Below, piece by piece: positions 1-9,568 of a DNA stretch of 64,000 nucleotides. Made by a program: the position numbers and the translations under genes. The first letter of the stretch is position 1. Each line of letters starts with the position of its first letter. Under the pieces are notes generated by a model. It saw only the letters and a program-made list of their open reading frames with translations. It was not told where the DNA came from and searched no databases. The DNA is from Ruminococcus flavefaciens ATCC 19208 (GTDB lineage Bacteria; Bacillota; Clostridia; Oscillospirales; Ruminococcaceae): the NCBI RefSeq assembly GCF_000518765.1, contig NZ_KI912492.1:61819-125818 (forward strand), written 5' to 3'.

Positions 1-3000
1 TCACCGAGGAATCTTACCTTGCCGTCGATCTCTTCGTTATTAGCTCCGACAGTAACATTTTTCTCCCAGTCTGCTCTTGTGCTTGGGTAGAATACATTCT
101 GTATACCGCTGCATCCGTCGAAGGAGTTGTCGGCAATATTTGTGACTCCCTTTGGAAGATATACATCTTCAACGCCGAGCATTCTGTAGAATGTATACTT
201 AGGGATCTTCTTTCCACCATTGATAACGATTGTTTTAAGTGACTTGGGGATATATCTTGTCCAGCCGCCTAAATTGGTTATTGCATAATGGTCTGTGGAA
301 CTGCCGTTAAGGAAGAATTCTGATATCTGCTGAGAGCTGTCCTCTGCGTTGACAGCGTCAAGTGTTGAACCTGCAAACGGGAGAGTTATAGACTCGAGCG
401 ATTTACAATTATTGAATATATATGAGCCTATTTTGACTTCGTCACCGAATATATCAACTTTTTTGAGCGAATCGCAGTTATCAAATACATAGTTTCCTAT
501 GGACGTAACTGATTCGGGAATCACGATGCCTGTAAGACCGTCACAGTTTGAAAAAGCATATTCGCCGATGGATTTTACTGTGTCTGAGATAACAACATCT
601 TTAAAATCAGCAGAGATGCAGTTGTCAAATGCGTGTTTTCCGATAGAAGTTATATCGTTTGGAACAGTGATGTTTGTTAATTTGCTCATACGGTAGAATG
701 TATAATCGGGAATACGTGATCCGCCAAGTATAGTTACAGTTTTTAAAGAATTAGGTATGTATCTTGTCCAGCCGCCGGTGTTGGTTATCGCATAATACTT
801 ATCTGTATTGCCGTTGAGGAAGTAATCAATGATTTCTTGTTTGCTGTTGTCTTTGTTGACATCTGCAAGTGAGAAACCTGCAAATGGAAGAGTAATGCTT
901 TCAATTGAAACGCATTCACTGAATACATGATTCCCTATTCCGTTGACTCCACCGTAAATATCGGCTTTTACAAGGTTATCACAGCTGTTGAAAGCAAAGC
1001 TTCCGAGCTTCAGAACTGTTTCGGGAACAGTGATGCTTTTCAGTCCGTTGCAGTTTGAGAATGCATAGTCACCTATAGAGGTAAGAGTATCAGGGAAGGT
1101 GATAGGTTTAAGCAAAGTGCTGCTGCAATTGCTGAACGCATAGTTTCCTATAGATGTAAGCGTACTCGGCATTGGTGCCTCGGTGAGAGAAGTGCAGTCT
1201 GCAAATGCATAGTTGCCGATGGAAGTGATATTATCCGGGATAGTAATATCTGTTACGCCGCCAAAACGGTAGAATGCATAATTGGGTATCCTCTTGCCGC
1301 CGAGAATTGTTATCTTTTTGAGTGACTTAGGGATATATCTTGTCCAGCCTCCGTAGTTTGTTATAGCGTAATAGTTATCAGTGCTGCCGTTAAGGAAGTA
1401 AGTGGATATCTGGCATGTTGAATCGGGATCATCAATTGATTTTGCATCAAATCCTGCAAAAGGAAGTGTAAGCTCAGCCAGCGATTTACACTGGTCAAAG
1501 ATATGTATTCCTATACCGTCAGCACCGCCTTTGATAACAGCCGTTTTAAGTGCTGAACAGCTTGTGAATACATAATTGCCGATAGTCTTTACATTCTCAG
1601 GGATAGTAATACCTGTAAGACCGTAACATTCAAGGAAAGCATATTCTTCTATAGAGGTCAGTTTTTCAGAGAACTTCAGATCACCGAAAGCGGCATTGTA
1701 ACATTGTGCGAAAGCGTATTTGCCTATTTCGGTCATACTGTCGGGAATACTGATAGTTTCTACGTCATGCAAACGATAGAATGCATAATTTGAGAGCCTT
1801 GTACCTCCTGTGACGGTGATCTTCTTGAGTGCTTTGGGGATATATCTTGTCCAGCCGCCATAGTTGGTGATAGCATAGTAATCCGTTGTATCGCCGTTAA
1901 GGAAGTAAGTGGATACCTGACTTGTTACCGTGGGATCATCAGCTGACTCGGGGTCAGAGCCGACAAAAGGAATTGTCATTTCGGCAAGGGATTTGCAGCC
2001 GCTGAATACGTGATTGCCTATACCGTCTGAACCGCCTTCGATAACTGCTTTTTCAAGTGAAGAGCAGTCACTGAATGCGAAAGAGCCGATGGAAGTCAAC
2101 GTATCCGGAACGGTTATGCTTGTAAGTCCTTTACAGCCTGAGAACGCATAATCACCTATAGAGGCAAGAGCATCATGGAATTCTACGTCATTGAAATCTG
2201 TACTGCTGCAATTACTGAAAGCGTGATTGCCTATGCTTGTAACTCCTTCGGGGATATAGCTGTTTATGTTAGATGAACAGTCGGCAAATGCGTAGTTGCC
2301 GATCTCAGTGATGCTCTCGGGGATAACTATGGATTCCACACCCGTAAAGCGGTAAAATGCATAGTCGGATATTCTTTTGCCGCCCAGAATAGTTATCTTT
2401 TTAAGCGCCTTAGGAATGTATCTTGTCCAGCCGCCGTAGTTTGTTATAGCGTAATAGTCATCAGTGCTGCCGTTAAGGAAGTAAGTTGTTAACTGACTTG
2501 TTACCTCAGGATCGTCAGCCGATTTCGCATCGAATCCTGCAAAAGGAAGTGTAAGCTCGGCAAGTGATTTACACTGAGTGAAAATGTGTATTCCTATACC
2601 GTCTGCACCGCCATTGATAACAGCTTTTTCAAGTGCTGAGCAGTTGCTGAAAGCGTAGCTGCCGATAGTCTTTACATTTTCAGGTATATTTATGCCTGTA
2701 AGTCCAAAACAGTTTGAGTAAGCATATTCTCCTATGGAAATAAGAGATTTTGTGAAATTAACATTGCCGAAAGCAGCTTTTTTGCAGTCTTCAAATGCGT
2801 ATTTACCGATAGCAGTTGTTGCATCGGGGATAGTGATAGTTTCCACACCTGAGAGACGGTAGAATGCATAATCGGATACTCTTGAGCCGCCTGTGACAGT
2901 GATCTTCTTGAGTGCATTAGGGATATATCTTGTCCAGCCGCCGTAGTTTGTAATAGCATAGTAATCCGTTGTATTGCCGTTAAGGAAGTAAGTTGATACC

Positions 3001-6000
3001 TGACTTGTTACCTTCGGATCATTTGCGCCTGCTGCGCTTGAGCCTATGAAAGGAATTGTAAGCTCGGCAAGGGATTTACAGCCGCTGAATACATGATCGC
3101 CTATGCTGTTTTCTCCGCCTGCAATAACAGCTGATTTGATTGAAGTACAATCGCTGAAAGCATAGCTTCCGAGAGACTTTACAGTTTTGGGAACATTAAT
3201 ACCTGTAAGATTCTTACAGCCTGAGAATGCATTATTTCCGATAGACGTGAGTGTTTTCGGGAATGTAACAGTCTTGAAAGCAGCACTGCTGCAATTGCTG
3301 AATGCGTAATTTCCGATACTTGTAATACCCTCGTGTATATCAGTGCTTTCGAGAGAATTACAATTTGCAAATGAATAGTTTCCGAATGTAGTGATTGTTT
3401 TCGGAACAGTTATAGTCTTAGCGCTGTTTATATTGTAGAAAGCGTAATTCGGGATCCTTGTTCCGCCTGTTACAGTGACAGATGTAAGCGACTTGGGGAT
3501 ATATCTTGTCCAGCCGCCATAGTTTGTAATAGCGTTATACTCTTTTGTATTGCCGTTGAGGAAAAAGTCAGAGAACTGCTGGGTGCTTTCGTCAGCATTA
3601 ACTTCAGCGAGAGAGTGTCCCATGTAAGGGATAGTGATATCTTCGATAGCTGCACAGCCGCTGAAGATGTGGTTTCCTATGCCATCCTTGCAGTTTTTGA
3701 TAACAGCTGTTTTGAGTGAAGTACAATCGCTGAATACATAATCACATATCTTATTTACACTGTCAGGAACTTCGATAGACGTTATGCCGGTACAGCCTGA
3801 GAAGGTGTAGTTAGGTATTTCTGTAATTGTCTTTGGAATAACGATATCTTTGAGCGAAGTGCAATTCGCAAAAGCATATTCATCCACAAATGTAATATCC
3901 TCAGGCATTACGAGCTTTCCTTCGGGATATCTTACTTCTACAACTTTTTCCTTTTCATAATCATATATGTCATATGATACGGTAGAAAACGAAGAACACT
4001 TTCTGAAAGCGTTTTTACCGATGCGCTTGATGGTCTGCGGCAGATTTATTGACTCCATATTGCTGCAGTTAACAAACACATTGTTGCCTATGCTTGTGAT
4101 TATGCCTCCGTTTTCCTTATCACCTGTGTTTTCAATAACTACATACTTGATGATGGAAGGATCTCTGAAAGGTGATGAACTGAAATCATACATATCGCCG
4201 TATCCGCAGGCATAGAGGTAACCGTCAGGATAGAGCATATATGAAATATGTTCACCAAGTTCACCTGTCTCGGCGATCATTTCATCCTTTGTAAAGGAAG
4301 GAGCGGGAAGTGTCTGAGCTACAAACGGCGGCTTTGTTGTTGTAGGCTGTGTAACAGCTTCACCTGTTTCGGTATATGAACTGCCCTGATTATAACCTCC
4401 GTCGGGATTGCCGTCTTTATCAACTGTTGGCTTTGCTTTGACTGTCTTTTCAGTATGACGATTATCTATTTTTAAATTTCCGCTTTCGAGGCTGCTTCCG
4501 TTATATGTTACAGAGTAGCTATACGTACCGGGCAGGCAATAGAATACAGCATTGCCGCTGTCGCCGATAGTCTGCTCCTTATCATCGAGCTTGACTACTG
4601 CTCCCGGAATATAGCCGCCGTCCGAACTGCTTATAACATTGAATGTTGTTCTGAATCTGTTATAGTAACAGTCGCCCCAGCCAAAGCCTTTCTCCGACGA
4701 AAAATATGCATTAAAGAAAGGGAGATTTATCGAAAAGTCAAAAAGATTCCAGCTTTTTTTCTTTCTGAGAGCACAGATATCAAGATTTACCTTTACGACA
4801 AAGTCGGTTTTAGCTTGTATGCAGAATTTGCAGGCGTGATAATAAGGTTTTGTTTCGCCGTTGTTTATAATAACATTATCGGGCGGTTCGTTCATGTTCT
4901 TTTCATACTGTTCAAGCAGCTTGAAAAGGTCAGCTTCTGCTTTTATTCTTATGCCTGCTTTTATATCAAAGCCGACGGCTGCGATATTTTCATTTACAAC
5001 CTCCATGTATAACTTCAACTCAAGTCCTGCATAGATCTCACCGGAAATTTTCAGACTGATATCGAAGTTCTTGTCGTCTAAGAGCTGTTCTATTGGTTCG
5101 ACTTCTCCGTCTTCATATTTAAATCCTCTGACATTGTCCCATTTTACGGTAAATGTGATCTTGCCCGAGAATTCCACAAATACACGCGGAGAAATATCTA
5201 TAATAGTTCCGGGGATAGAAGTAGGTATTACGATCTTAGCAATTGTAGCTCCGAGGGACTGTACCTTTGACGATGTTGGTTCAGAATAACCGCTGCCCGA
5301 AAAACCTTTGGTAACTGTAAATGCAGGCGTTACCTTTACTGTAAGCTCGATCTTGGTTGTTCCGAACTTTTTGAAGAAATTAAAGTTAACGGATATCGTT
5401 ACCGAACCTGAGACCTTATCCGCATTTTTAACATTAAAATCCTCATATGGGTCGTTGGGTGTGGTATCCTCGGTCGTAGGGTCAAACAGCGAATCAAGAC
5501 TGAAGGTCTTGCTTGCGGAGTAATCAAATTTGAGATCATGCTGAGGTGCAACATACTCAAAATCGAATGTGCCGTCGTCGTCTACGATAACGTCACCGTT
5601 TTCATCTACATTCGGGAAGGATACACCTTCATCAGCGGCAGAAGTGTCGATCTGAGCCTTGCCCATATTGCCGTCACTTTCTATCTTGATGAAATCAAAC
5701 ATATCCTCGATATCATCATTGCCCGATACTGTTACGGTATCGCCGTCCTTTTCGATCTTTTCAACGCTTACAGCTATGATATTATCTTCATCAGGCTGTA
5801 TGTAAAGGTATTCACCCTTTTCGAGAGAAGTGATGCTTTCGTCAGCATTGTCAAATACGAAAACGTTGTTGTCAAAGTCGGCAGAGACAAGAGTATTCTG
5901 ATCCTCTGAGCTTTCTGCCATTACCGTATCTTCATTGAGGACGAGGAAGTTTGTTGTATCATCTTCGTCGAGATTGACTACCTGTTCCTGATCGAAGTCA

Positions 6001-6551
6001 TGTATGTCCTTGGCAAGTATTTCTTGATATTCCTTTGTGTATCTGTTAAGGGTATATGGTTTGCCAACGGGGCGGTTCAGCGGATCGAAAAGCTGAGCCT
6101 TTACAAGGTAATACTGCGGAAGCTTTGAAGTATCAGCCTTAAGCTCGCTGTTGATAAGCTCGCCTGCCGAAACAGCTGTCTCAACGCTGAAAATATTTTC
6201 CGAAGTCTCGTCATTTATAAATGAGACAACGATCTTTGCTTCCGTCTGCTGGGTAGATGCTGTACTTACTTTTCCTGTCTCATTGTCAAATTCCAGAGCT
6301 GTGATCTGGAACTGAGAGTTGCAGGCATTTTCAGCAAGCGGATTTTGTACGTCTTCTTTCGCAGCCGCGTGTTTGAAAAAGTTTCCGAGCGAGTTGGTAG
6401 ATTTGATGTCGTAATCGCTTGAGATTGGGCGATCTTTTTCTGTAGCTGCATTTGCTTCGTGACCGGCATTATTCAATGCCTGATTCGGCAGGACAGCCGA
6501 GGTACACATAACTGCACTCAGCACACCTGCAATTAGTCGGTTTCTAAGCAT
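1..6551 (-). CDS. Giant secreted BspA-like leucine-rich-repeat protein (C-terminus outside window)
   Basis: One open frame runs from an ATG at 6551 through the left edge, about 2,183 codons, with no stop. GGAGGA lies ten bases before the ATG and a consensus promoter lies upstream. The product begins with a signal peptide (basic MLRNR, a hydrophobic stretch, then NQALNNAGHEANA). Residues of roughly 40-720 form an Asp-rich, beta-rich region without a family I can name; near its end is a carboxypeptidase-regulatory-like stretch and a Thr-rich linker (TQPTTTKPP). The rest is tandem LRR_5/BspA repeats of about 23 residues (pattern: IGNYAFSNCSSL then a TIPxTVTS-like strand). Every 169 or 192 residues they are punctuated by a block ending NYGGWTRYIP. 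BspA-like proteins are surface or secreted adhesins; binding target and anchoring mode cannot be told because the C-terminus is missing. I spot-checked frame continuity at eight points between 250 and 6551. Confidence 0.9.
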   Translation of the reverse strand, partial: MLRNRLIAGVLSAVMCTSAVLPNQALNNAGHEANAATEKDRPISSDYDIKSTNSLGNFFKHAAAKEDVQNPLAENACNSQFQITALEFDNETGKVSTASTQQTEAKIVVSFINDETSENIFSVETAVSAGELINSELKADTSKLPQYYLVKAQLFDPLNRPVGKPYTLNRYTKEYQEILAKDIHDFDQEQVVNLDEDDTTNFLVLNEDTVMAESSEDQNTLVSADFDNNVFVFDNADESITSLEKGEYLYIQPDEDNIIAVSVEKIEKDGDTVTVSGNDDIEDMFDFIKIESDGNMGKAQIDTSAADEGVSFPNVDENGDVIVDDDGTFDFEYVAPQHDLKFDYSASKTFSLDSLFDPTTEDTTPNDPYEDFNVKNADKVSGSVTISVNFNFFKKFGTTKIELTVKVTPAFTVTKGFSGSGYSEPTSSKVQSLGATIAKIVIPTSIPGTIIDISPRVFVEFSGKITFTVKWDNVRGFKYEDGEVEPIEQLLDDKNFDISLKISGEIYAGLELKLYMEVVNENIAAVGFDIKAGIRIKAEADLFKLLEQYEKNMNEPPDNVIINNGETKPYYHACKFCIQAKTDFVVKVNLDICALRKKKSWNLFDFSINLPFFNAYFSSEKGFGWGDCYYNRFRTTFNVISSSDGGYIPGAVVKLDDKEQTIGDSGNAVFYCLPGTYSYSVTYNGSSLESGNLKIDNRHTEKTVKAKPTVDKDGNPDGGYNQGSSYTETGEAVTQPTTTKPPFVAQTLPAPSFTKDEMIAETGELGEHISYMLYPDGYLYACGYGDMYDFSSSPFRDPSIIKYVVIENTGDKENGGIITSIGNNVFVNCSNMESINLPQTIKRIGKNAFRKCSSFSTVSYDIYDYEKEKVVEVRYPEGKLVMPEDITFVDEYAFANCTSLKDIVIPKTITEIPNYTFSGCTGITSIEVPDSVNKICDYVFSDCTSLKTAVIKNCKDGIGNHIFSGCAAIEDITIPYMGHSLAEVNADESTQQFSDFFLNGNTKEYNAITNYGGWTRYIPKSLTSVTVTGGTRIPNYAFYNINSAKTITVPKTITTFGNYSFANCNSLESTDIHEGITSIGNYAFSNCSSAAFKTVTFPKTLTSIGNNAFSGCKNLTGINVPKTVKSLGSYAFSDCTSIKSAVIAGGENSIGDHVFSGCKSLAELTIPFIGSSAAGANDPKVTSQVSTYFLNGNTTDYYAITNYGGWTRYIPNALKKITVTGGSRVSDYAFYRLSGVETITIPDATTAIGKYAFEDCKKAAFGNVNFTKSLISIGEYAYSNCFGLTGINIPENVKTIGSYAFSNCSALEKAVINGGADGIGIHIFTQCKSLAELTLPFAGFDAKSADDPEVTSQLTTYFLNGSTDDYYAITNYGGWTRYIPKALKKITILGGKRISDYAFYRFTGVESIVIPESITEIGNYAFADCSSNINSYIPEGVTSIGNHAFSNCSSTDFNDVEFHDALASIGDYAFSGCKGLTSITVPDTLTSIGSFAFSDCSSLEKAVIEGGSDGIGNHVFSGCKSLAEMTIPFVGSDPESADDPTVTSQVSTYFLNGDTTDYYAITNYGGWTRYIPKALKKITVTGGTRLSNYAFYRLHDVETISIPDSMTEIGKYAFAQCYNAAFGDLKFSEKLTSIEEYAFLECYGLTGITIPENVKTIGNYVFTSCSALKTAVIKGGADGIGIHIFDQCKSLAELTLPFAGFDAKSIDDPDSTCQISTYFLNGSTDNYYAITNYGGWTRYIPKSLKKITILGGKRIPNYAFYRFGGVTDITIPDNITSIGNYAFADCTSLTEAPMPSTLTSIGNYAFSNCSSTLLKPITFPDTLTSIGDYAFSNCNGLKSITVPETVLKLGSFAFNSCDNLVKADIYGGVNGIGNHVFSECVSIESITLPFAGFSLADVNKDNSKQEIIDYFLNGNTDKYYAITNTGGWTRYIPNSLKTVTILGGSRIPDYTFYRMSKLTNITVPNDITSIGKHAFDNCISADFKDVVISDTVKSIGEYAFSNCDGLTGIVIPESVTSIGNYVFDNCDSLKKVDIFGDEVKIGSYIFNNCKSLESITLPFAGSTLDAVNAEDSSQQISEFFLNGSSTDHYAITNLGGWTRYIPKSLKTIVINGGKKIPKYTFYRMLGVEDVYLPKGVTNIADNSFDGCSGIQNVFYPSTRADWEKNVTVGANNEEIDGKVRFLG
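256..3505 (-). repeat. Higher-order coding tandem repeat, 1083 bp (576 + 507 bp modules)
   Basis: The motif cttgtccagcc (coding GGWTR on the minus strand) begins at 256, 763, 1339, 1846, 2422, 2929 and 3505. The steps are 507, 576, 507, 576, 507 and 576 bases, so modules of 169 and 192 residues alternate and the true period is 1083 bp (361 residues). Three full periods lie between the first and last anchor. All steps are multiples of three, so expansion or contraction would keep the reading frame. Confidence 0.9.
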
Positions 6552-6603
6552 TTTTCAACATTCCTCCTCAAAATCATCTCTTGGTAGTATATACCATTTA
6601 TAT

Positions 6604-6632
6604 ATTATATTCCCAAATATACAAAAAGTCAA
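6604..6632 (-). promoter_or_regulatory. Sigma-A promoter of the giant LRR gene
   Basis: On the minus strand TTGACT (6632-6627) is followed by a 17-base spacer and TATAAT (6609-6604). The predicted start lies about 45 bases before the ATG at 6551, leaving a short leader that holds only the ribosome binding site. Confidence 0.85.
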
Positions 6633-6753
6633 TGTTTATTTAGCGATTTTATGGCTTGTATTATCATAAATTGCTAATGTTGTGATAATCGTTAAATATG
6701 ATAAAACAGGCAAAAATGGGCGGAAACAATATTCGAAAATATTATTTCTGTTT

Positions 6754-6779
6754 ATGATATATGTATAATCATATATCAT
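6754..6779. other. 10-bp perfect inverted repeat around TATAAT in the divergent intergenic region
   Basis: ATGATATATG (6754-6763) and CATATATCAT (6770-6779) are perfect inverted copies that flank TATAAT. They lie in the 525-base AT-rich gap between two divergent genes. No good -35 sits 16-18 bases before the enclosed TATAAT, so I do not call it a promoter. It could be an operator or an RNA hairpin. A second weaker pair, ACTCAC and GTGAGT, lies near 6802-6838. I see no coding sequence in this gap. Confidence 0.4.
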
Positions 6780-6973
6780 GTAAAATAATGAGTTTAAAAA
6801 TGACTCACAAGCAGATCGGGGAATACAGTACGTGAGTGGATAAAATCCGATTTTTAGGTAAATATGTCTGATAGCAATGTCTGCGCTCGCTTTCTGATAA
6901 AATTTTTTTCATTTCAAAAAGGTAAAATAACGAATAATCGTGACACTTTTACTAAAAGTTTTCAGAAAATACA

Positions 6974-7002
6974 TTGAAATAATATGCGAAATATGTTACA
7001 AT
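6974..7002 (+). promoter_or_regulatory. Sigma-A promoter of the EAL gene
   Basis: TTGAAA (6974-6979), a 17-base spacer and TACAAT (6997-7002). The start would be near 7009, which rules out the in-frame ATG at 6984 as the start codon and leaves 7020 or 7077. Confidence 0.7.
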
Positions 7003-7076
7003 ATCTATGGGAGATTTTAATGAAAAATATACACCATAAGGGATATGAAACGGACATAATGAAGGGTGGAATTCTA

Positions 7077-7838
7077 ATGAAATATACGGCTGAAGAGATA
7101 AGAAGCGCTCTGTATAACAATGAGCTGACAGCATATTATCAGCCTCAGTACGATACTATAAAGGGTCAGATGAAAAGTGCGGAGGCGCTTGTGCGCTGGA
7201 TAAAGCCGGACGGCACTGTTATTTCGCCGTTTTTCTTTATTCTCGTTGCGGAGGAATCTGATCTCATCATGGAGATAGACTGGTACGTCACAGAGCTTGT
7301 CTGCAAAACACTTGTAAAACAGAACATGATGCCTCAGTTTCCTATATCTGTCAATTTCTCGCGCAGACATATTCAGGAGGAGAATTTTGCGGATAAACTC
7401 AGTGCCCTTGTGGATAAGTATGAGCTTCCGCATCCGCTTCTCGAAGTGGAGATAACCGAATCAGCCATGATCGGCAACGAAGAGAGCCTTTTAGACTGGA
7501 TCGTATCCATAAGGAGCGCAGGCTTCAGAGTTGCTATCGACGATTTCGGAAGCGGGCTTTCCTCACTTCAGTTTGTTAAGGATATTCCTGCTGATGTGCT
7601 TAAAATAGACAGATCTCTTCTCAGCCATAACTGTGAAGATGAGAAGGAACGCATCGTTCTGGAGAGTATTTTCATATTTGCTCACAGACTTAATATAAAA
7701 ACCGTGGCAGAGGGCATTGAGACAAAGGAACAGCTCGGTTTTCTGAGAAGCTGTGACTGCAACAGGATACAGGGATATCTGTATGCGCGTCCTATGCCGA
7801 GGAGGAGTATCTCAAGCTTTGTTTTGAACATAAGGTAG
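7077..7838 (+). CDS. c-di-GMP phosphodiesterase, EAL domain (5' part of a frameshifted EAL-PAS gene)
   Basis: The protein is almost entirely a stand-alone EAL domain, which hydrolyses cyclic di-GMP to pGpG. The catalytic set is complete: EALVRW, the Asn of VNFSRRH, EITES, DDFGSGLSS, the Lys of LKIDRS, EGIET and QGYLYARP. No GGDEF, signal or membrane segment precedes it, so it should be cytosolic. The start at 7077 follows AAGGGTGG by seven bases; an in-frame ATG at 7020 behind GGGAG is the alternative. After the codons for PMP the frame runs into a TAG at 7836-7838, but the -1 frame continues as EEEYLKLCFEHKVVEEA into the next ORF. A C lost from a CCC codon at 7797-7799 would explain this. 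The ancestral gene was probably 7077-8368. Confidence 0.85.
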   Translation: MKYTAEEIRSALYNNELTAYYQPQYDTIKGQMKSAEALVRWIKPDGTVISPFFFILVAEESDLIMEIDWYVTELVCKTLVKQNMMPQFPISVNFSRRHIQEENFADKLSALVDKYELPHPLLEVEITESAMIGNEESLLDWIVSIRSAGFRVAIDDFGSGLSSLQFVKDIPADVLKIDRSLLSHNCEDEKERIVLESIFIFAHRLNIKTVAEGIETKEQLGFLRSCDCNRIQGYLYARPMPRRSISSFVLNIR

Positions 7839-8368
7839 TGGAGGAAGCCACCGATATCCTTCAGTCGCAAAGTGCGGCAGGTACCATGAGTCTCCTTATC
7901 AACGCCATATTTCGCAAATATCCCCTTGTAATATTTACAAATCTTACAAGAAATTCTTTCTATATGATGGCTTATGAGAATTTTACAACTACCTCATGCC
8001 CGTCCGCAGGCGTATTCGATGAGCTCATCGTTCACGGAGCAAGTACCATGCACCCTGATGACAGGGAGATATTTTCTACGACGTTTGAGCGCCGTAAGCT
8101 TATCGAGGACTATAATTCGGGCACTCAGACCCTGCGTCTTGTGACCCGTCAGCTTGGCGACGACGGAGTATACAGACGAGTAGAAACAGTTGATTACTTC
8201 GTAAAGAGCAACTATTCAGATGATGTTCTTGCTATCACTCTCTGCGAAAACCTCCCTGATGAGCAGGAAACTGTTGATGCGATCGAGGCTGAGATAAGAA
8301 ATGTGACAGATACTCATGTAGATGAGATAATGTCAATAATAAAGAAGTACCTCGGCATGAACATCTGA
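7838..8368 (+). CDS. PAS-like C-terminal part of the frameshifted EAL gene
   Basis: This frame opens as the -1 continuation of the EAL gene; its only own start would be a GTG at 7838 overlapping the upstream TAG, with no separate ribosome binding site apart from GGAGG placed after the GTG. About 170 residues remain. The pattern HPDDREIF, then a basic stretch, then DDGVYRRVET matches the PAS_3-like fold, a small sensor domain. Since codons upstream of 7838 in this frame (EEEYLKLCFEHKV) read as normal protein back to 7799, I take it as the C-terminal half of one EAL-PAS protein and not as a separate gene. Whether the split is a real mutation or a sequencing error cannot be told from one sequence. 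Confidence 0.6.
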   Translation: MEEATDILQSQSAAGTMSLLINAIFRKYPLVIFTNLTRNSFYMMAYENFTTTSCPSAGVFDELIVHGASTMHPDDREIFSTTFERRKLIEDYNSGTQTLRLVTRQLGDDGVYRRVETVDYFVKSNYSDDVLAITLCENLPDEQETVDAIEAEIRNVTDTHVDEIMSIIKKYLGMNI

Positions 8369-8475
8369 ATTAATTATTAATGCTTAAAGACTGACATCAT
8401 ATGTATTTTGCTGCGCTATACATATTGCCTGCAATAGTAACAGAATCGTTCGCAGCCGAAACGGGGGGAGCGTAA

Positions 8476-9510
8476 TTGAAGAAAAAACTTGATATTTCGG
8501 AATTGTTCAATAAAATGGGTCAAAACAGAAATACTATATTTCTTATTATGTGCCTTATGGTCCATGTTGCCTATTTTTCAGTGTTTTTGATCATGGGAGC
8601 AATTCCGCTGTCTGTTGTAAATGCGGTAAGCTCTGTTTTCTATATTCTTTTTCTGTTTTTCTCGAAGGACAGGGAAAAATCCGAAAAAGCAACAGTTTCT
8701 GCCTATTTTGAGATAATAGCATTCTCAACTGTGTGCGAGCTTTTCACGCGAAATACCTTTGGTTTTATATATTTTGTCATCGGTATGGTGCCCGTAATAT
8801 TTTATCTCAGCCCTTCATACGGCAGCAAGAGATTCATATTCCAGATCATAGGCGTGATCTCTGCTTTGATGATACACCATACTCAGATACTGATACCGGA
8901 CAGTTTCTTTCAAAAGCTCTATAAAGATCTTTTGCCCTATTCAAACGCTTTTAATTTTGTAAATCTGGTAATAACCCTTTTTACGATACTATACACTGCG
9001 TTTTTTTATACACTTGAGCTTGAAACCATAAAAAAGGAACTTGACTACAGCTCTACCCACGATCCGCTGACAGGGCTTTATAACAGAAGATTTCTGTATG
9101 ATACCATAATCAAGGAAAATGAAGCACAGATAAGTATCATACTTCTTGATATTGACAACTTTAAAAAGATAAACGACCGCTTTGGCCATGACAAAGGAGA
9201 TGAGGTGCTGATACAGCTTTCATCGTGCATTAAGGAGGAAGTAAGCAAAGACGGCTTTTATCCTGTCAGATGGGGCGGTGAAGAATTTATACTTTACTAC
9301 AGAGAACTGGATATCGAGTCTGTCTATGAGCTTGCAAAGCATCTGTGTAAGCTTATCCCTGAAAGGGTGGTTCTTCCTGACAATAATTCTGTGACCGTTA
9401 CAGTTGGACTTGCTGCGGGAAAGCAATCGGACTTTGACTCCATTGTGAAAAAGGCAGATGAAAAACTTTATTACGGAAAAAATAACGGTAAAAATCAGGT
9501 CGTTATATAG
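8476..9510 (+). CDS. Six-TM membrane diguanylate cyclase (GGDEF)
   Basis: A TTG start at 8476 follows GGGGGGAG by about six bases; the product is 344 residues. Roughly residues 18-180 hold six hydrophobic segments (for example IFLIMCLMVHVAYFSVFLIM and FVNLVITLFTILYTAFFYTL). A GGDEF domain follows from about residue 185: DPLTGLYNRRF, DIDNFKKINDRFGHDKGD, then GGEEF in the catalytic A site, then TVTVGLA. GGDEF enzymes condense two GTP to cyclic di-GMP. The usual product-inhibition I site (RxxD, nine and six residues before the GG) reads KDGF here, so feedback inhibition is probably absent. It lies 107 bases after the EAL-PAS gene and reads the same way. Confidence 0.88.
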   Translation: MKKKLDISELFNKMGQNRNTIFLIMCLMVHVAYFSVFLIMGAIPLSVVNAVSSVFYILFLFFSKDREKSEKATVSAYFEIIAFSTVCELFTRNTFGFIYFVIGMVPVIFYLSPSYGSKRFIFQIIGVISALMIHHTQILIPDSFFQKLYKDLLPYSNAFNFVNLVITLFTILYTAFFYTLELETIKKELDYSSTHDPLTGLYNRRFLYDTIIKENEAQISIILLDIDNFKKINDRFGHDKGDEVLIQLSSCIKEEVSKDGFYPVRWGGEEFILYYRELDIESVYELAKHLCKLIPERVVLPDNNSVTVTVGLAAGKQSDFDSIVKKADEKLYYGKNNGKNQVVI

Positions 9511-9568
9511 CAGGGATTCAAGGAACGGCTTTGGACAAAGAGTGATCATATAAGGAAGTGATAAGTCT

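Noticed and set aside
4815..5909. Plus-strand ORFs of 60-120 residues within the giant LRR gene.
   Set aside because: They have no ribosome binding sites and are antisense shadows of a protein-like minus-strand frame.
6552..7076. A c-di-GMP riboswitch was expected upstream of the EAL or LRR genes.
   Set aside because: I found no GEMM-I or GEMM-II consensus here or in the leaders at 11211-11236 and 15843-15947.
6984..7076. An upstream ATG at 6984 extending the EAL protein.
   Set aside because: It lies inside the promoter, before the predicted transcription start, and the added residues are not EAL-like.
7797..7840. Programmed -1 ribosomal frameshifting joining the EAL and PAS parts.
   Set aside because: No heptameric slippery site (X XXY YYZ type) is visible at the junction; a simple base loss is more likely.
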